From: Callipepla californica brunnescens
Taxonomy: Eukaryota > Chordata > Aves > Galliformes > Odontophoridae
Length of the DNA stretch: 64,000 nt
Assembly (NCBI GenBank): GCA_023055505.1
Contig: JALIRH010000036.1
Location: forward strand, 186,001-250,000
Reading direction: 5' to 3'
The notes under the pieces were generated by a model. That model was not told the origin of the DNA. It ran no database searches and was given only the letters and a program-made list of their open reading frames with translations. How positions within the stretch are numbered: position 1 is the first letter of the stretch; each line of letters opens with the position of its first letter. A program made the position numbers and the translations under genes. This document shows positions 22,310-33,451 of the stretch, piece after piece.

Positions 22310-22705
22310 GAGATGTATATATAGCTGTTGTTAAATCATAACCATGCAGCTGAGGGACTGGGCTGGTTCCAAGGACTGCTCATGCCGATCTGGCAGGGGA
22401 TGGAGGCAGGTTACATATTTACACATTAGTTTAAAATGTGGATTCTTTCCCCCAGGGCCCAGAATGGCTCATAGGCAGCTGCTCCAGCCATCAGCTCAGC
22501 TCGTATTTATTTGTGTTTTTCAAACATTTAGTCAGTATTTACACAATACACGCAATATTAGTAATATCTGCAATAATTTATATGATACCAAATGGGATTC
22601 CTCACGGCCAATGGGCTGCCTGGGGACTTGGCCCCTGCTCCCTGTTAAAAGCTTGAAAAAGTACAAATTAACAAGCCGTAAAATAATGTCTTCATAAAAA
22701 GAACA
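22310..22705. promoter_or_regulatory. Candidate conserved noncoding block with forkhead-like sites
   Basis: AT-rich and repeat-free. It holds TATATATA near 22316, TATTTATTTGTGTTTTTC around 22504, CAAACATTTA near 22521, and GTATTTACA at 22535-22543, a forkhead-type core. Homeodomain-like ATTA cores follow. No coding frame or donor pairs convincingly with the TATATATA, so it is treated as regulatory rather than as a promoter. Confidence 0.3.
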
Positions 22706-23650
22706 GGGGAAAAAAGGCCAGATCCTGGGAGGTGCTGAGTGATCGTGACAGCTCCAAGGGCCGCTGGGGACGGAGGGTGCTCAACACCTGTGCAAATCAG
22801 AGCTCAGCTGTCCTGTGAGGAGGAGGGAGGGCCCTGCATGGATCTCCTGGCCCATTTTGGGATTTCTCTGTGCTGGTCATGGTGGGAGACGGAGTGAACC
22901 TAGGATTGGGTGCGATGGGCAGTGACAGCAGGGGAAGACCCTTTGTACTCCAGACAACGACAGACCCCAATGCATTGAGTGTGGATAGCTCCAGGCTTCC
23001 CCATCTCTGATCTCTGAGACACAGACACCAGCAACAGTTGCCCAGGAGGGAAACCAGTGCACATCCATCACCTCCCAGTCCTCTGGGGTGCTGCCACTTG
23101 GACCAACATAACCTTATGTCATGTCCTTGTGAGACAAACCAAAATGAGAACTTACTGGGAACACCTGTTCCCAGTAGGCCAATATTTTCCCATCTTCCTC
23201 ATGAAAAGCAAGAAAATACCAAAGAAAAACCCTCTTGGCCAGGGGCATGAGCTGCTTGGCTGTGGCAGTGTCAAGATGATAGGGATCTGAGCTGATAGCA
23301 CACAGAGCTTATGGCAAAAGCCTGGGGACACAGGGTGGGGTCTTGCAGCATAGTGTAACTATGGGGCACATAGCCCATAGGGGCCTGGAGCGTGAGGAGG
23401 TGTGTGTTGTATTTCAAGCAGCTCTACACTGTCTCTGCGTCTGCAGCCACTTGCCATATTCAAACCAGATGCAATATCCGCTTGTCAGCAACGTAGCATG
23501 CATGGAGGGAATTCATTCATATGCTTTGGATCGATCCCAAGCCAAACAAATGATGGAGAGGCGCAATTAACCCAATCTCAAAGCTAATCCACTCTGAGTG
23601 CCTCTCTGTCCTGGTCTCTGCCTGCTCCACGTGATGGTGACTTGCCCCCA
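22706..23650. other. Intergenic stretch without a recognised gene
   Basis: Unique-looking DNA with no repeat, exon or RNA recognised. Confidence 0.55.
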
Positions 23651-23654
23651 GTTA

Positions 23655-23722
23655 TCACAGAACCATAGAATCACTGAGGCTGGAAGAGACCTCTAAGATC
23701 ATCCAGTCCAACCACCTATATG
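23655..23722 (-). mobile_element. CR1 3'-tail fragment, minus orientation
   Basis: The sequence 'cacagaaccatagaatcact' followed by 'gaggctggaagagacctcta' and 'agatcatccagtccaaccac' is a well-preserved complement of the CR1 end. Confidence 0.85.
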
Positions 23723-24299
23723 TGAGAAGAGACATCGGACACAAAAAGTGCTTTTGGTAGATCATGGTTTGTAGGCTTTGCTTTCTCTTCAGCACTGTAT
23801 CCTCCCTGTAGATCTTTGATATGAAAAATCCATTCTCATTTGACCGGATTTCTATCTTTGGGATTATCTGAGAGTCATCCCCTGTATGTGGCCTTGAGCT
23901 CTGACTCTAGGACTGACTGTCGTGGGTTGTGCTGGGGGCAGCCCAGGGCCCATTGTGGTGAGCAATGCTCCCACCCTGACTCCATCTTCACCTACCATGT
24001 ACCTTCATCCCAGCCCCTCTGCCCACACTTGCAATGACAAATCTCCATCTTCTCCTGCAGGCCATCTTCAGCCATCTGCAGCCCATGTATCCCTGCTGTC
24101 CTGCCTGCCTTGGCTGCTCTTGCTCCTATATATCCCACCCCTCAAGCTACGACTGCTTCTTTCTGTTTCTTATATCTGGAAAGGACCTGTTCCATAGCTG
24201 TGAGCTCTGCACTCAGCTTCTTTCAGTAGTGGTGGCTCCAAGGAAGTCCAGGACAGTCTCTTCATCTCCATCACATCCACTCTCCGTGTGAGCTGTCCC

Positions 24300-24380
24300 A
24301 CACAGGGATGGCTTGAACTGGCTCTAGGGACATTGTCAAAAGCCCCAATGATGTCAAACAATACTGATTTCTCTCTGTGG
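24300..24380 (-). mobile_element. Possible degraded CR1 reverse-transcriptase remnant, minus orientation
   Basis: Read on the minus strand this gives SVLFDIIGAFDNVPR, resembling the 'LDFSKAFDTVSH' region of non-LTR reverse transcriptases. The match is short and degraded. Only 300 bases away a plus-oriented CR1 fragment begins, so the two are separate or rearranged copies. Confidence 0.35.
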
Positions 24381-24684
24381 ATTGGCCAATCCAACTGTAG
24401 ATCAGAAAAGTGAATGACTAACTGTAAGCCTGCCCATAGAGATCTCTACTTGGGTAGAAGTTGGGCTGTAGGGGACAACAGCTTCATGAGAACTCAGCAA
24501 GAATCAGGTGATGGGCACTTGTATTTCATCATTCTGGATGAATTTTTGTGATTCTCCCTGTGCTGATGTCTCTCTGGGGGCAGGAAGGGGAGATGTACAT
24601 GGCATTGGGTGTGCAGACTCACAAAAATGCACCACTGTGTCATTCGCAGCCATGCTTGCCTGCATCTGTGTTGCCATACGTGGA

Positions 24685-24905
24685 GATGGATGGGTGGACC
24701 ACTTGGTGGATAGGGAATTGGATGGATTGTTGCAGCTCCAAGAGTTGTGGTCATGGCTTGGTGTCCAGATAGAGACCAGTTACAAGTGGTGTCTCCCAGG
24801 GATCTACACTGGGACATCTTTGTTGGTGACATAGACAGTGGGACTGAGTGCATCCTCAGCAAGTTTGCCAAGTAGGAGGGAAGGGCTACCATCCACAAGG
24901 CTCTG
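24685..24905 (+). mobile_element. CR1 fragment from the reverse-transcriptase region, plus orientation
   Basis: Matches the CR1 ORF2 region: 'gatgggtggaccacttggtg', 'gttgtggtcatggcttggtg', 'gtggtgtctcccagggatct', 'agtgggactgagtgcatcct' and 'cagcaagtttgcc', then 'ggagggaagggctaccatcc'. The frame is broken, so the copy is inactive. Confidence 0.75.
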
Positions 24906-24909
24906 TGGG

Positions 24910-26985
24910 GGGAAGGGGCCTAAGGCAACAAGGTGTTTGCAGCAAGGAAAGTGGCTCTCACATACAATCCAAGTGCTGTTGGGTCAAGATCTGGCAAATC
25001 ACAAGTCTAGCTTTAAAAACTAGATGAAATCAAAGCATACACTCTGCGTGCCCCTTAGATGCCATCTGCAAGCTGCACATTATGAAAAAGTCTTTACAAC
25101 CCCATGGGTCGGACAGGGATAAAGCAGAAGGATGCAGCCTTTCTTCACTAATCCCCTGACTCCAGCAGCTGGATCATGAAGGAAACAGCAAATCCTGCAA
25201 AATGTATGCTGAGAGCTGGCCAAACCACAGTGTCCTTGGAAACTTGGACTCTGACTTCTCTTCTGGGCATTGCTTGGCCCATTCTAGACTAGGGTCTCTG
25301 GGCATGGTCATGGTTGTTGTGTTCTTCTGTGCCCTCAGTGATTTAATATTGTGACTTTTCTTGTGTTTAAGCTGATGGGAAGGCATCACACAGGATCTCC
25401 ATGCATGAACTTGGGGTCTCCACTGTCCTGGGGCTTGGGGTCTTTTGCTGAACCTCATCAACTCCTACCTCCCACCTGAGTCGCTGACCACCTCCACCAG
25501 AGATCATCTTGGCAGCAAAATGGGGACATGGGGCTGTCTCATGTTGGACTCCATCTAGTGGCACATCCAGGCCTTGTTTCAGCCAGATCACCTCTACCCT
25601 GACCATCCCACTGGACGTTGAAACAAGCAGCTGGCCTTTCCCTTGGCTGCAGGTACCCAAACACCAGCACTTTTCTCTCTGCTCCTATTGATCCTATTGC
25701 CCATCCCCATGTTGTGTCACTGTGCACTGTGCACAGGTTGGGAAGACTGTTTTATGGCAGCAGTCTCTTTACAAACTAGGTGAACAGCTGATACGGTGGA
25801 TTTGCAGCAAGAGGCTTTGCTTCATCATCCAGTGAGGAGAGCCAGCTAAAAAGCAAGTTGGGATTTGGCCATTTCGATGGGACAGTCCAGCTGGCAAGTT
25901 GTGTGCATTTGTCGCTTCCAGGGGTTACAGATGTGTGCTGGACACTGTGGGAATGGGATTTTATAACAGTAATTAGTTTATTCCTGAGGTAAGCAGTATA
26001 AATAGGAGAAAAATTTGTTTCCTGTTCCAATGCAAATAAGTAACTGGCAGCCAGTTGGATAAGGGCCATTGAATATCAAAAGCCTAACAGGGAACTGTGT
26101 CAGCTCTATATCCCCTCCTGGCTTATTTGCATGCTGGTTGGTAGAGGAATGTTTCTCTTCAGGTTACTAAATTTACTAGCTTACTGTATTTTTTTAGCTT
26201 GGGGCTGGCTGTTTGAGTGGCCATTGGCCAGCTGGCTGCCTACTGTTTATTTGAATGGCTGGTGGCCAGCATTTGTCACTGGTCCTCAGAGCATCCCAAA
26301 CCCAATCGACGTTATTGACCCAGGAGAATGGGCTTCTTCTCAGTTGTGCTGACCCCAGAGCAGCAGCAGAGCTCTGCATCATGTCCCAGCTGGCTTCTCC
26401 TCCTCCTCCATCCATAAGCCCCTTAGTGCTTTTGCTCTTGGAAAAAAAATGTGGTTTTATTTCTGCCTCTCTTGCTACCTTTCAGTTTTCCCTATAGAAG
26501 CATAAGCCACAGCTAGAAAAAGCTCCTGCTCCACAGAATGCCAGTACTCTGCTGGGCAATGCTTTCTAATTCTAATTCTCTGTCTCTGCACTGGGGACAT
26601 AGCAACCTCTTCCAGCTCCAATAAACATTATATCTGTGTTTTCCTCACGCTTTCCAAGGTCAAGAAACAAAGCAGCCCACTCTCCACATTCTCGGTCCTT
26701 AGGCACATACTTGTATGTTTGCTGCCCTGCTCTGCTCCATCCCTACTCCTCCCTGCTAAGTGTGCCCAGCTGGGACTCATATAAAGACTGTGGTGGGCAG
26801 GATCTTGTTCATGTGTGTTTGTTAAGTACCAACCTCTCTGCTTGATGCACATCCTTAGCCCATAAGGGTAGTGTTATTGATCATGTCCTCCTTGTGGACA
26901 GCAACAAAGACATTTGGAAGCAACTTTCCCCCAGCCTGCGGCCAGGTCCTTCAGTACCCTGAGCCTGCCAAGAGAAACTCTACCC
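24910..26985. other. Intergenic stretch without a recognised gene
   Basis: No family, exon or RNA is recognised. Weak TATA-like strings occur at about 25991 (TATAAATA) and 26778 (TATAAAG) without a supporting exon structure. Confidence 0.5.
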
Positions 26986-26991
26986 ATTACA

Positions 26992-27065
26992 TGGAATCAA
27001 AGAATTATGAAGGTTGGAAAGACCACCAAGGTCATCTAGTCCAACTGTCAATCCATCTCCATCAT
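26992..27065 (-). mobile_element. CR1 3'-tail fragment, minus orientation
   Basis: The sequence 'tggaatcaaagaattatgaa' followed by 'ggttggaaagaccaccaagg' and 'tcatctagtccaactgtcaa' is the complement of a CR1 end. It lies just before a second copy in the same orientation. Confidence 0.8.
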
Positions 27066-27079
27066 GCCCACCAACCATG

Positions 27080-27400
27080 TCATAGGATCACAGAATCATT
27101 AAGGTTGGAAAGAGCCTCTTAAAGCTCATCCAGCCCAACCGCAACCCATCACCAATGCCCAAAAAGTCTCCTCCCTCAGTGCCATGTCTACACGTTCCTT
27201 GAACACCTCCAGGGACTGTGATCCCATCACCTGTTCCAGGGCCTCACCACTCTTTCTGAGAAGAAATTGTTCCTTGTATCCAAACTGAAGTTCTCCTTAT
27301 GCAACCTGAAGCTATTCCCTCTTGTCCTATCAGTGTTACCTGTGAGAAGAGGCTGACCCCCACCTCGCCACAATCTCCTTTACATGTAGGTGTTCGCGCA
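27080..27400 (-). mobile_element. CR1 3' fragment, minus orientation (about 320 bp)
   Basis: Starts 'cataggatcacagaatcatt' and runs through complements of the standard CR1 blocks: 'cgttccttgaacacctccag', 'gaagaaattgttccttgtat', 'attccctcttgtcctatcag' and 'acctgtgagaagaggctgac'. One of the longer copies in the window. Confidence 0.88.
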
Positions 27401-27419
27401 ATGAAAGAACAGCCTCAGA

Positions 27420-28650
27420 GAGCTTCAGAAATGCCAAATTTCATAGATGAGGTTGGAGTTGCCCCCTAGAGTCTGGGGTTTGTTTTGCTAGAGAAAGTGA
27501 CAAGAAGGCAAAAATGAAAACCTAAACCCAGATTAGGAAGCAGTTCCTCCAGGCCTGGTGTCTGTGGGTGTGTGAAGATTGATGGAAGAACAGCCTGGCA
27601 TTGGGAAGTTCATCATCTTCTTGAACACATTCCATGGCCAAGGGTCAGCTTTTCCAATGGACTTGCCTTGGAGGCTGATACAGTGTGTGAGATGGGACCT
27701 CACGCCCTGTCTGGACAGCAGCTCCTTGGGGACCTGGCAGGGGACAGAGTGTCCGTGGCTCAACACAAGTGCCTCTCCACATCCTACAGGCTGTGGGGTT
27801 AGTGCAGGGCACTGCACAGACTCCAGCCGCTCCTACAGGCCAGGCTGAGTTCCGTGGGATCTTAAGAGGTCTCAGCAGCAATCCCAAAGATGTGTGTGGG
27901 AAGCTTCACACACCTAGAGGAGAGCTATGTGTTCCTAAATGCAGCCTTCCTCTTCTTGCTTTGCACGTGCATGGCGAGACGCAGCTGCTCACACAGTGGC
28001 TGATGGCACTGAAACCGTGCGGGGCGATCCCTAGGTCTCCGGGATCCCTGCAGACACAGCAGGGAAGTTGCTCCGGTTACATCAGATGCCAAAACCCAGA
28101 TGTCACAGGGGCATTCGGATGTGTTGTGACATCCAAGCCCGTGCCTGGGAGCCTGAGCCCGCATCTACAACTGCTCTGGAAGGAAATGAAGAGATGCCTT
28201 CGTGCTAATGATTTAGGAGAGGTTGTTTTAGTCAGTCCTTGAAGAGTCTTTCCTTGCAGCGGTGATAAGATCTGCAGAGCCCCTGTGTATGTCCGTACCC
28301 CACCATCACCCCATGGATCTTGTAGATGGGTCCCTGCCCTCTTCCAGCATAAGGGCTATGGCATCACTCCGTTTTTCTGAGCTTTCCCTGGTTGGGTAAT
28401 GCTGGAGGCTCCTCCAGGGGGAAAATTTTACACCATTCTATTTGGGATGGAAGGTGGAAACCCACCTGCAAGGTGCTTGCACGAGCAGAGAGTATTTGTG
28501 GTGGTATGGGCTGAGCTGGAGGGCTGCAGTCCCCTGAGCCCCAGGACAGAGTGGGGACTGCTGTGGCCCTTTTGCACCTCAGAGAAGTCCTGCTCCGAGG
28601 AGCCAGGGGACAGCTCGTGGCTGTGCCTGATGGGATGGGCTTTGCCGTCC
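27420..28650. other. Intergenic stretch without a recognised gene
   Basis: Unique DNA with overlapping chance frames on both strands. No protein family, repeat or RNA is recognised. Confidence 0.5.
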
Positions 28651-28659
28651 CTTGGCCCC

Positions 28660-29240
28660 AGTGTCAGAGGTGGTCCGGGCTCGGCATGGGCGAGCAGCTC
28701 CTCTTTGTGTCCGCCGCTGCCGCTGGCATTAGCTCAATGAAATGCCTTCTCGCCGCGCTCCCATTGAGGAGAGCCCCCCACCCCCCCGCGCTGCCTCGTG
28801 AATGGGGAGCTGCCATTTCAGCCCGGTGCTTGCAGGAGACAAGGTTTCATCTCCTCGTCCTTAATTCCTCCGTCCGCTCTGCCAAATCCAGCCTCCATCC
28901 CGCCTGCTGCTGGCTGCCTCGCTGCTGCATTCACAGCCCTCCATGCAAACTCACTTGGGATTGTTTTGAATTTAAAATCCTATTAGTCTTAAATTAATTG
29001 CCTTTTCTTGCGGAGCAGCGGGTTGGAACTGGCAGTCCCGGCCTGTAATTATTAACTGGGGAAAGGCTTGCACAGAGAAAAGCCGCTTCTCTCCTGCTGG
29101 GTTGCCCTGTATAGGCACAGCCCTGCTGTCCTGCTTTCTTCTCTGGCTTTTATTAACCAGCTCATCTCCTTTTGCTGATCACCCTTTTATCTGGGAAGCT
29201 TTGAACCTTGGAATTAAATTCTCCGCAGAGCCATGACGAG
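28660..29240. promoter_or_regulatory. Candidate conserved noncoding cluster
   Basis: A CpG-containing first part (28670-28800, with GCCGCTGCCGCTGGCATTAG) passes into an AT-rich part with AAATTAATTG near 28993, TAATTATTA (29046-29054), TTTTATTAACC near 29149 and GCTTTGAACC near 29198. Homeodomain and TCF-like motifs alternate with G+C-rich blocks, and no repeat interrupts it. The appearance is of a developmental enhancer; this is not proven by alignment. Confidence 0.35.
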
Positions 29241-29879
29241 AGGGGGAAGCTTTGGTTCAGTTCACTCTTGGAGAAACCGGGAAAAGGAGGAAAGCCCTAC
29301 TGGGAACCACAGTGCTTTGGAGGGTCGGGGTTAGTGCTTCCCCAGCACTGGGTCCTCTCCCTTTCTTTTGGCATTATGAGCCTTGGGGCAGATGTAAGCC
29401 AGGTTGGGATGCTGGATGGTGAGATGCTGGCTGGCCCTGTGGCGTTGCATGGGGTGACCAGGGCTGTGGCACGACCTGGGGCTGTCCAAGCAGACATCCT
29501 CATCCATTCACCCTAAGGAAGCATCTGGAGCAGTGTCAGCAGCCCCAGGTGCCCTCCGCAGACAGACACTGCGGGGAAGAGCCACACTGTGAACAGGGCA
29601 GCGGCAGCCCAACCTTGTCCAGGATTTTGGCCTTCCATACACCGAATCTCTTTTCATGTCTGTGCATGACCAAAATTCATCTTGGCTCGCGGGAGCTCAG
29701 CGAACCCAGCCAGGGAGGAAGGGAGGGGAGGGCAGTGGGCAGCAGCTCAGCTTGCCCAGCCTGCCGGCCAGATTAGGCAGAAACAGCTCTCGTGACGACG
29801 GCTCATGGGCAGGGTGAAACAGGAACTCCGGCTTCGCAGACAAAGTTATTTTGGTAGCTGTGCGCAAACCCCCTGGTTG

Positions 29880-30010
29880 GAAAATGTGACACGCTTCTTA
29901 TCCCCTTGAATTTGCTCACAAAACACTAATTAAGGCATGTAATGAAGACAGCAGCATCCATTAATAAAGAATCATTATGGGGTCGGATTAGCCAGCTTAT
30001 CGGAAACAGG
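29880..30010. promoter_or_regulatory. Candidate conserved noncoding block (homeodomain/GATA-like)
   Basis: Contains CTTATCC near 29897, CTAATTAAG (29926-29934), CATTAATAAAG near 29959, GGATTAGCC near 29985 and CTTATCGG near 29996 in 130 bases without repeats. Such spacing of homeodomain and GATA cores suggests a regulatory element. Confidence 0.3.
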
Positions 30011-30357
30011 TGGAAGTGAGCTGGGAGTCTGCTGCGGGCGGCATGTGTTTGCTGAGGCTTTCCCAGCATCCAGGGCAGCGATGGGAGGATGGGGACAAAC
30101 CAGGGCTGTGTGTGCAGGGAGCATCCCTGCCGTGGGGTTCATGTCGGGACCGAGCTCTGCACCCATTCCCAAACTGCTCTGCTGCATGGGATGCTGCTAG
30201 TGCTGGGGATGGCAGGATCTGTCCCTGCCCCTGGGGAGGTGGGGAATGGCTGGGGAGGGGGATATATTCCCTCCTCGCAGGAAAAATAATGTAGACATTG
30301 GGAGCGTGGGTTTGCTGTGCCCTTGTTAGCCCCTGACACCTGCCTGGCTCCTGCCCC

Positions 30358-30449
30358 GCTATAAATACAGAGCTGACTCATGGTCTCTGCAGCCCCTCTG
30401 GGTAGGATTTAGCTTCAAAGAGGCTCAGACTGCTTATCCGAAGGTGAGT
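30358..30449 (+). promoter_or_regulatory. Candidate TATA promoter with short first exon and splice donor
   Basis: TATAAATA at 30360-30367, preceded by a GC-rich CTGCCCCGC, is followed at 30375-30381 by TGACTCA, an AP-1 site. A start about 30 bases downstream of the TATA would fall near 30390. A consensus splice donor AAG|GTGAGT sits at 30441-30449, making a plausible 50-base noncoding first exon. No downstream coding exon was recognised, so a lncRNA or chance are both possible. Confidence 0.3.
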
Positions 30450-30454
30450 TACAG

Positions 30455-32370
30455 CTATTTCAGAGCAGCTCGACTAAGGACAGCATTGAAGAAAGGAAGC
30501 TTGGCTATCCCTGGCCTTGTGACCTTTGCTCGGGAGATGCTCTGGTGTCTGCAGTGCTGCTCATATGGCTGGGGGCTGCCCTTGAGTGACAGGGAGACAT
30601 GGCAGCCAGCTGCTGGTGGGATGCCCTGCCACCCCCTCTGCCATCAGCTCCCATCATAATGGCACATAGAACCCATCTGCCAGTCCCAGTCTTCTGCCAA
30701 CCACTCCCAGCTCCCTCTCCCTCCTGGCAGTTCTGGGTTCCCCATCAACTCGTACAACGTTCCCCCTAACCTCAGTTACCCACCCAGGTTCCACCCAACC
30801 CAGTATCCCTCCACCGACCCTTTCCACATCCTCACCCTTACCAACTGGCTTTCCCACAGGATTCAAACCCACCTGGGACGGTCCTGGCCGCGTGGTCCAA
30901 TCTCCCGCCCCATGGATGGCCCCATCCAGGCTGGAGGTCAAGCAAACCTTTGTGAAAAGGGAGACGAGTCCTTTTTCATGGCTTGCACATGCCATCATCT
31001 TTCCATTCTCCTCAGTGGGTAGGCAAAACCATTTCTGCTCTCAGAAGCATCCTCCCCTCGCTGCTGCTCAGAGCATCCTTCAGCGTGGACTGGTGGAGCT
31101 TCTTAAGCTTTTATGAGGCTGTGGGGGGATCTGGGGGGGGGCTGGGTCTGTGGTCCCCCATGGGGGTATTGGGAGGGAAGTGAAGCAGCAGGTGGCTTTT
31201 CTCGCTCAGGGCACGATGCCCTGTGAAGAGCGGAGGAAGGTGTGAGCCAGCAGTTTGGCCTCATGGAAACGGAAACCGGAGAGGGGAGATTTATCCACGG
31301 GCATTATGTGTGGTCTCTACAGAAAGCTGGTAATGCGGAGAGGTCATGCATTTAGCAGGAGGGATGTTTGGGCTGGGTGGCTGGGGAATTATTCTGTATG
31401 TACTGTTTCCTGCATACCTGTTAGCACAGTTTAGGAGCTGTACACCTGGTGCTGGACCTCAGGAGAGCATTGCTTACTCCTGTGCAGGGAGATGGGGAAT
31501 GTCCTGGATTCATCTGGGACGTGACACAGACTTGGACAGAACTTTGCATTCTGTGGTGGGGCCAGACCCTGCCTGGTTTTCAAGGGAGAGAGGGGGCTTT
31601 GTCTTCAGGGCTGAGCCATCTGCTCTGGTGCCTGGATGGGGGACACTTGGGAAGGCAGTTGGTTCTCAGGCAGCCACAAGTCCAAGGAACATCACAATTT
31701 TTACTTTTGCCTTCAGATTTGTCCCTAAAAGCATGATCCTAACTCATCCTGTGCACCAGGGAAAGAGCCAAGGAAGGCCAAAGGCAGGAGACAGCAATAG
31801 CTCTGGTGGGGGCTTTTGTTCCAGGTGTTCCTCTTGTTTGGACAGGGACCTTCTCCAGTGAGCACCACCCAAGATCCACCCTACAAGGACCCACTGAAGC
31901 TCATGTTCTCACACAAGCCTTGGAGGACTGGGGAAGGGGAACAAAGATATTACTTGGACTGAATTTACTGCCACATCCCAAACAAAAAGCAAAATCTTTT
32001 GTTTTGGTGGATGTTTACCCTGCCGGGAGAGCCGTGGCCGGTTGGCAGAACGTTCCCGGGAACCAATTTCATGGCAGATCTCATAGCAGTGGCTATCTCC
32101 CAGCTCGGCCTTTCTGGGTATGTGTTCCCACCGGCCGTGCCGTGGCAAGGACGTTCAAAGGAGCCTGTACTCCCACTGCATTCTTCTGCCTGCTCTCATT
32201 TGTGAATCTGCTCCGTCAGGGCTGTGCAGTTGGTCAGGAGGCACTAGCAGGAGAGGAGGAAATGCCTGCTGCTTTCTGACTCCAAACCATATGCATTTCT
32301 TCAGTCTGTTGCTATCTGAAGTGTTATCCCTGAATGAGAGGGGTTGTCTCCCCTCAGCCCAGCTCACAGA
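30455..32370. other. Intergenic stretch without a recognised gene
   Basis: No repeat family, coding exon or RNA is recognised. A segment at about 30660-30890 is unusually rich in CCAACC/CCACC on the plus strand. Confidence 0.5.
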
Positions 32371-32371
32371 A

Positions 32372-32556
32372 TCTTCTTCCTTTTCCTTCTCCTTCTCCTT
32401 CTCCTTCCCTTTCCCTTTCCCTTTCCCTTTCCCTTTCCTTTCCCTTTCCCTTTCCCTTTCCCTTTCCCTTTCCCTTTCCCTTTCCCTTTCCCTTTCCCTT
32501 TCCCTTTCCCTTTCCCTTTCCCTTTCCCTTTCCCTTTCCCTTTCCCTTCCTTCCTT
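32372..32556. repeat. Long (CCCTTT)n polypyrimidine microsatellite
   Basis: After a CTTCTC-type lead (32372-32404) a hexanucleotide CCCTTT repeats about 24 times to about 32549, with one 5-base unit near 32435, then degenerates. The plus strand is pure pyrimidine for roughly 180 bases. It generates the long repetitive frames on both strands, Pro-Phe rich or Arg-Glu/Lys-Gly rich, which are not genes. Confidence 0.97.
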
Positions 32557-32559
32557 GAC

Positions 32560-33450
32560 TAGATCCACGAGTTTGACTGTTTCCACAGCGTGAGCTACAG
32601 AAAGCCAAGACCTCTGGTTTCTTGGGGTTGAAGGGAGCTGACGAGGGTGGCAGCTGTTCCTGATGCCCTGGGTGCTCGGACCCAGCCACTTCTCCATGCT
32701 CCTTGCAGAGGTGCCCAACAGAGTTGGAGCCACTTGACCAGGCTCACAGTTTCTGAATTCTTCCTTGCAAAGCAGAGAGCCAAGATTCTGGCTGAAGTGC
32801 TCTGGGCTAGGAAGGCAAGGGGAGGGCCATGGGCAGAGCAGCAGCCCCTGTGATTTACTGTTTCGCTTTTATCTCTCCTGGTGGATTTTCCTTTCTCTCT
32901 TTCACTTGTTGTTTCCCTCCTCTCCTGTGTGTTCGTGGTTTGCGGTTTCCCCCTTGGTGTAACCTGAGTAGATTATGTGTTTATCTGTGATTAAGCGACA
33001 CGTTTTTGCTGCCTAGTTTGTTTCCGAGGTTATTTGTGAAGCCGTAGCCCTGCCTGGCCCCAGGCTCACTGAGGTTCCTCCTACACAGTGTCCTGGCATG
33101 GCTATAGACGTGTTTGCTATTGACACCAAAGGAGTTAAAGCCCAGAGATTTCTTGAGTTCTCTGAATAACCTCAGCTCCTCTTGTCAGAAAGCCCACGCT
33201 CCAGCTCTTCTGCTAAGGTCACTCTTCTGAATGAGAGACCTTGGGACCCAGGTGTGAAGCAGCAAGCTCCTGCACATTTGCTCCTATTCTCCTGCCAAAC
33301 ATTCACTCATCATCTCATCCTCTAACATCCCTCAGTGCAATTTATGCCACTTCCCTGGAGAAGGATTCATTTTCATTATGGCAGCCTCTCATGGGTTATG
33401 GACTGTCCTCATACCAGGCTTGACCCCAGTGCTGGCTCCAGCTCAGGTCT
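32560..33450. other. Intergenic stretch without a recognised gene
   Basis: Nothing beyond chance open frames is seen. Confidence 0.5.
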
Positions 33451-33451
33451 T

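Noticed and set aside
22312..22325. TATATATA as a core promoter
   Set aside because: It sits in a broadly AT-rich block with no initiator or donor at suitable spacing.
32372..32556. Interstitial telomeric repeat
   Set aside because: The unit is CCCTTT, not the vertebrate telomeric CCCTAA.
32155..32733. 192-codon minus-strand frame rich in Glu-Arg repeats, and matching Pro-Phe frames on the plus strand
   Set aside because: They are translations of the CCCTTT microsatellite. A hexamer repeat stays open in all frames lacking stops, so length is not evidence of coding.
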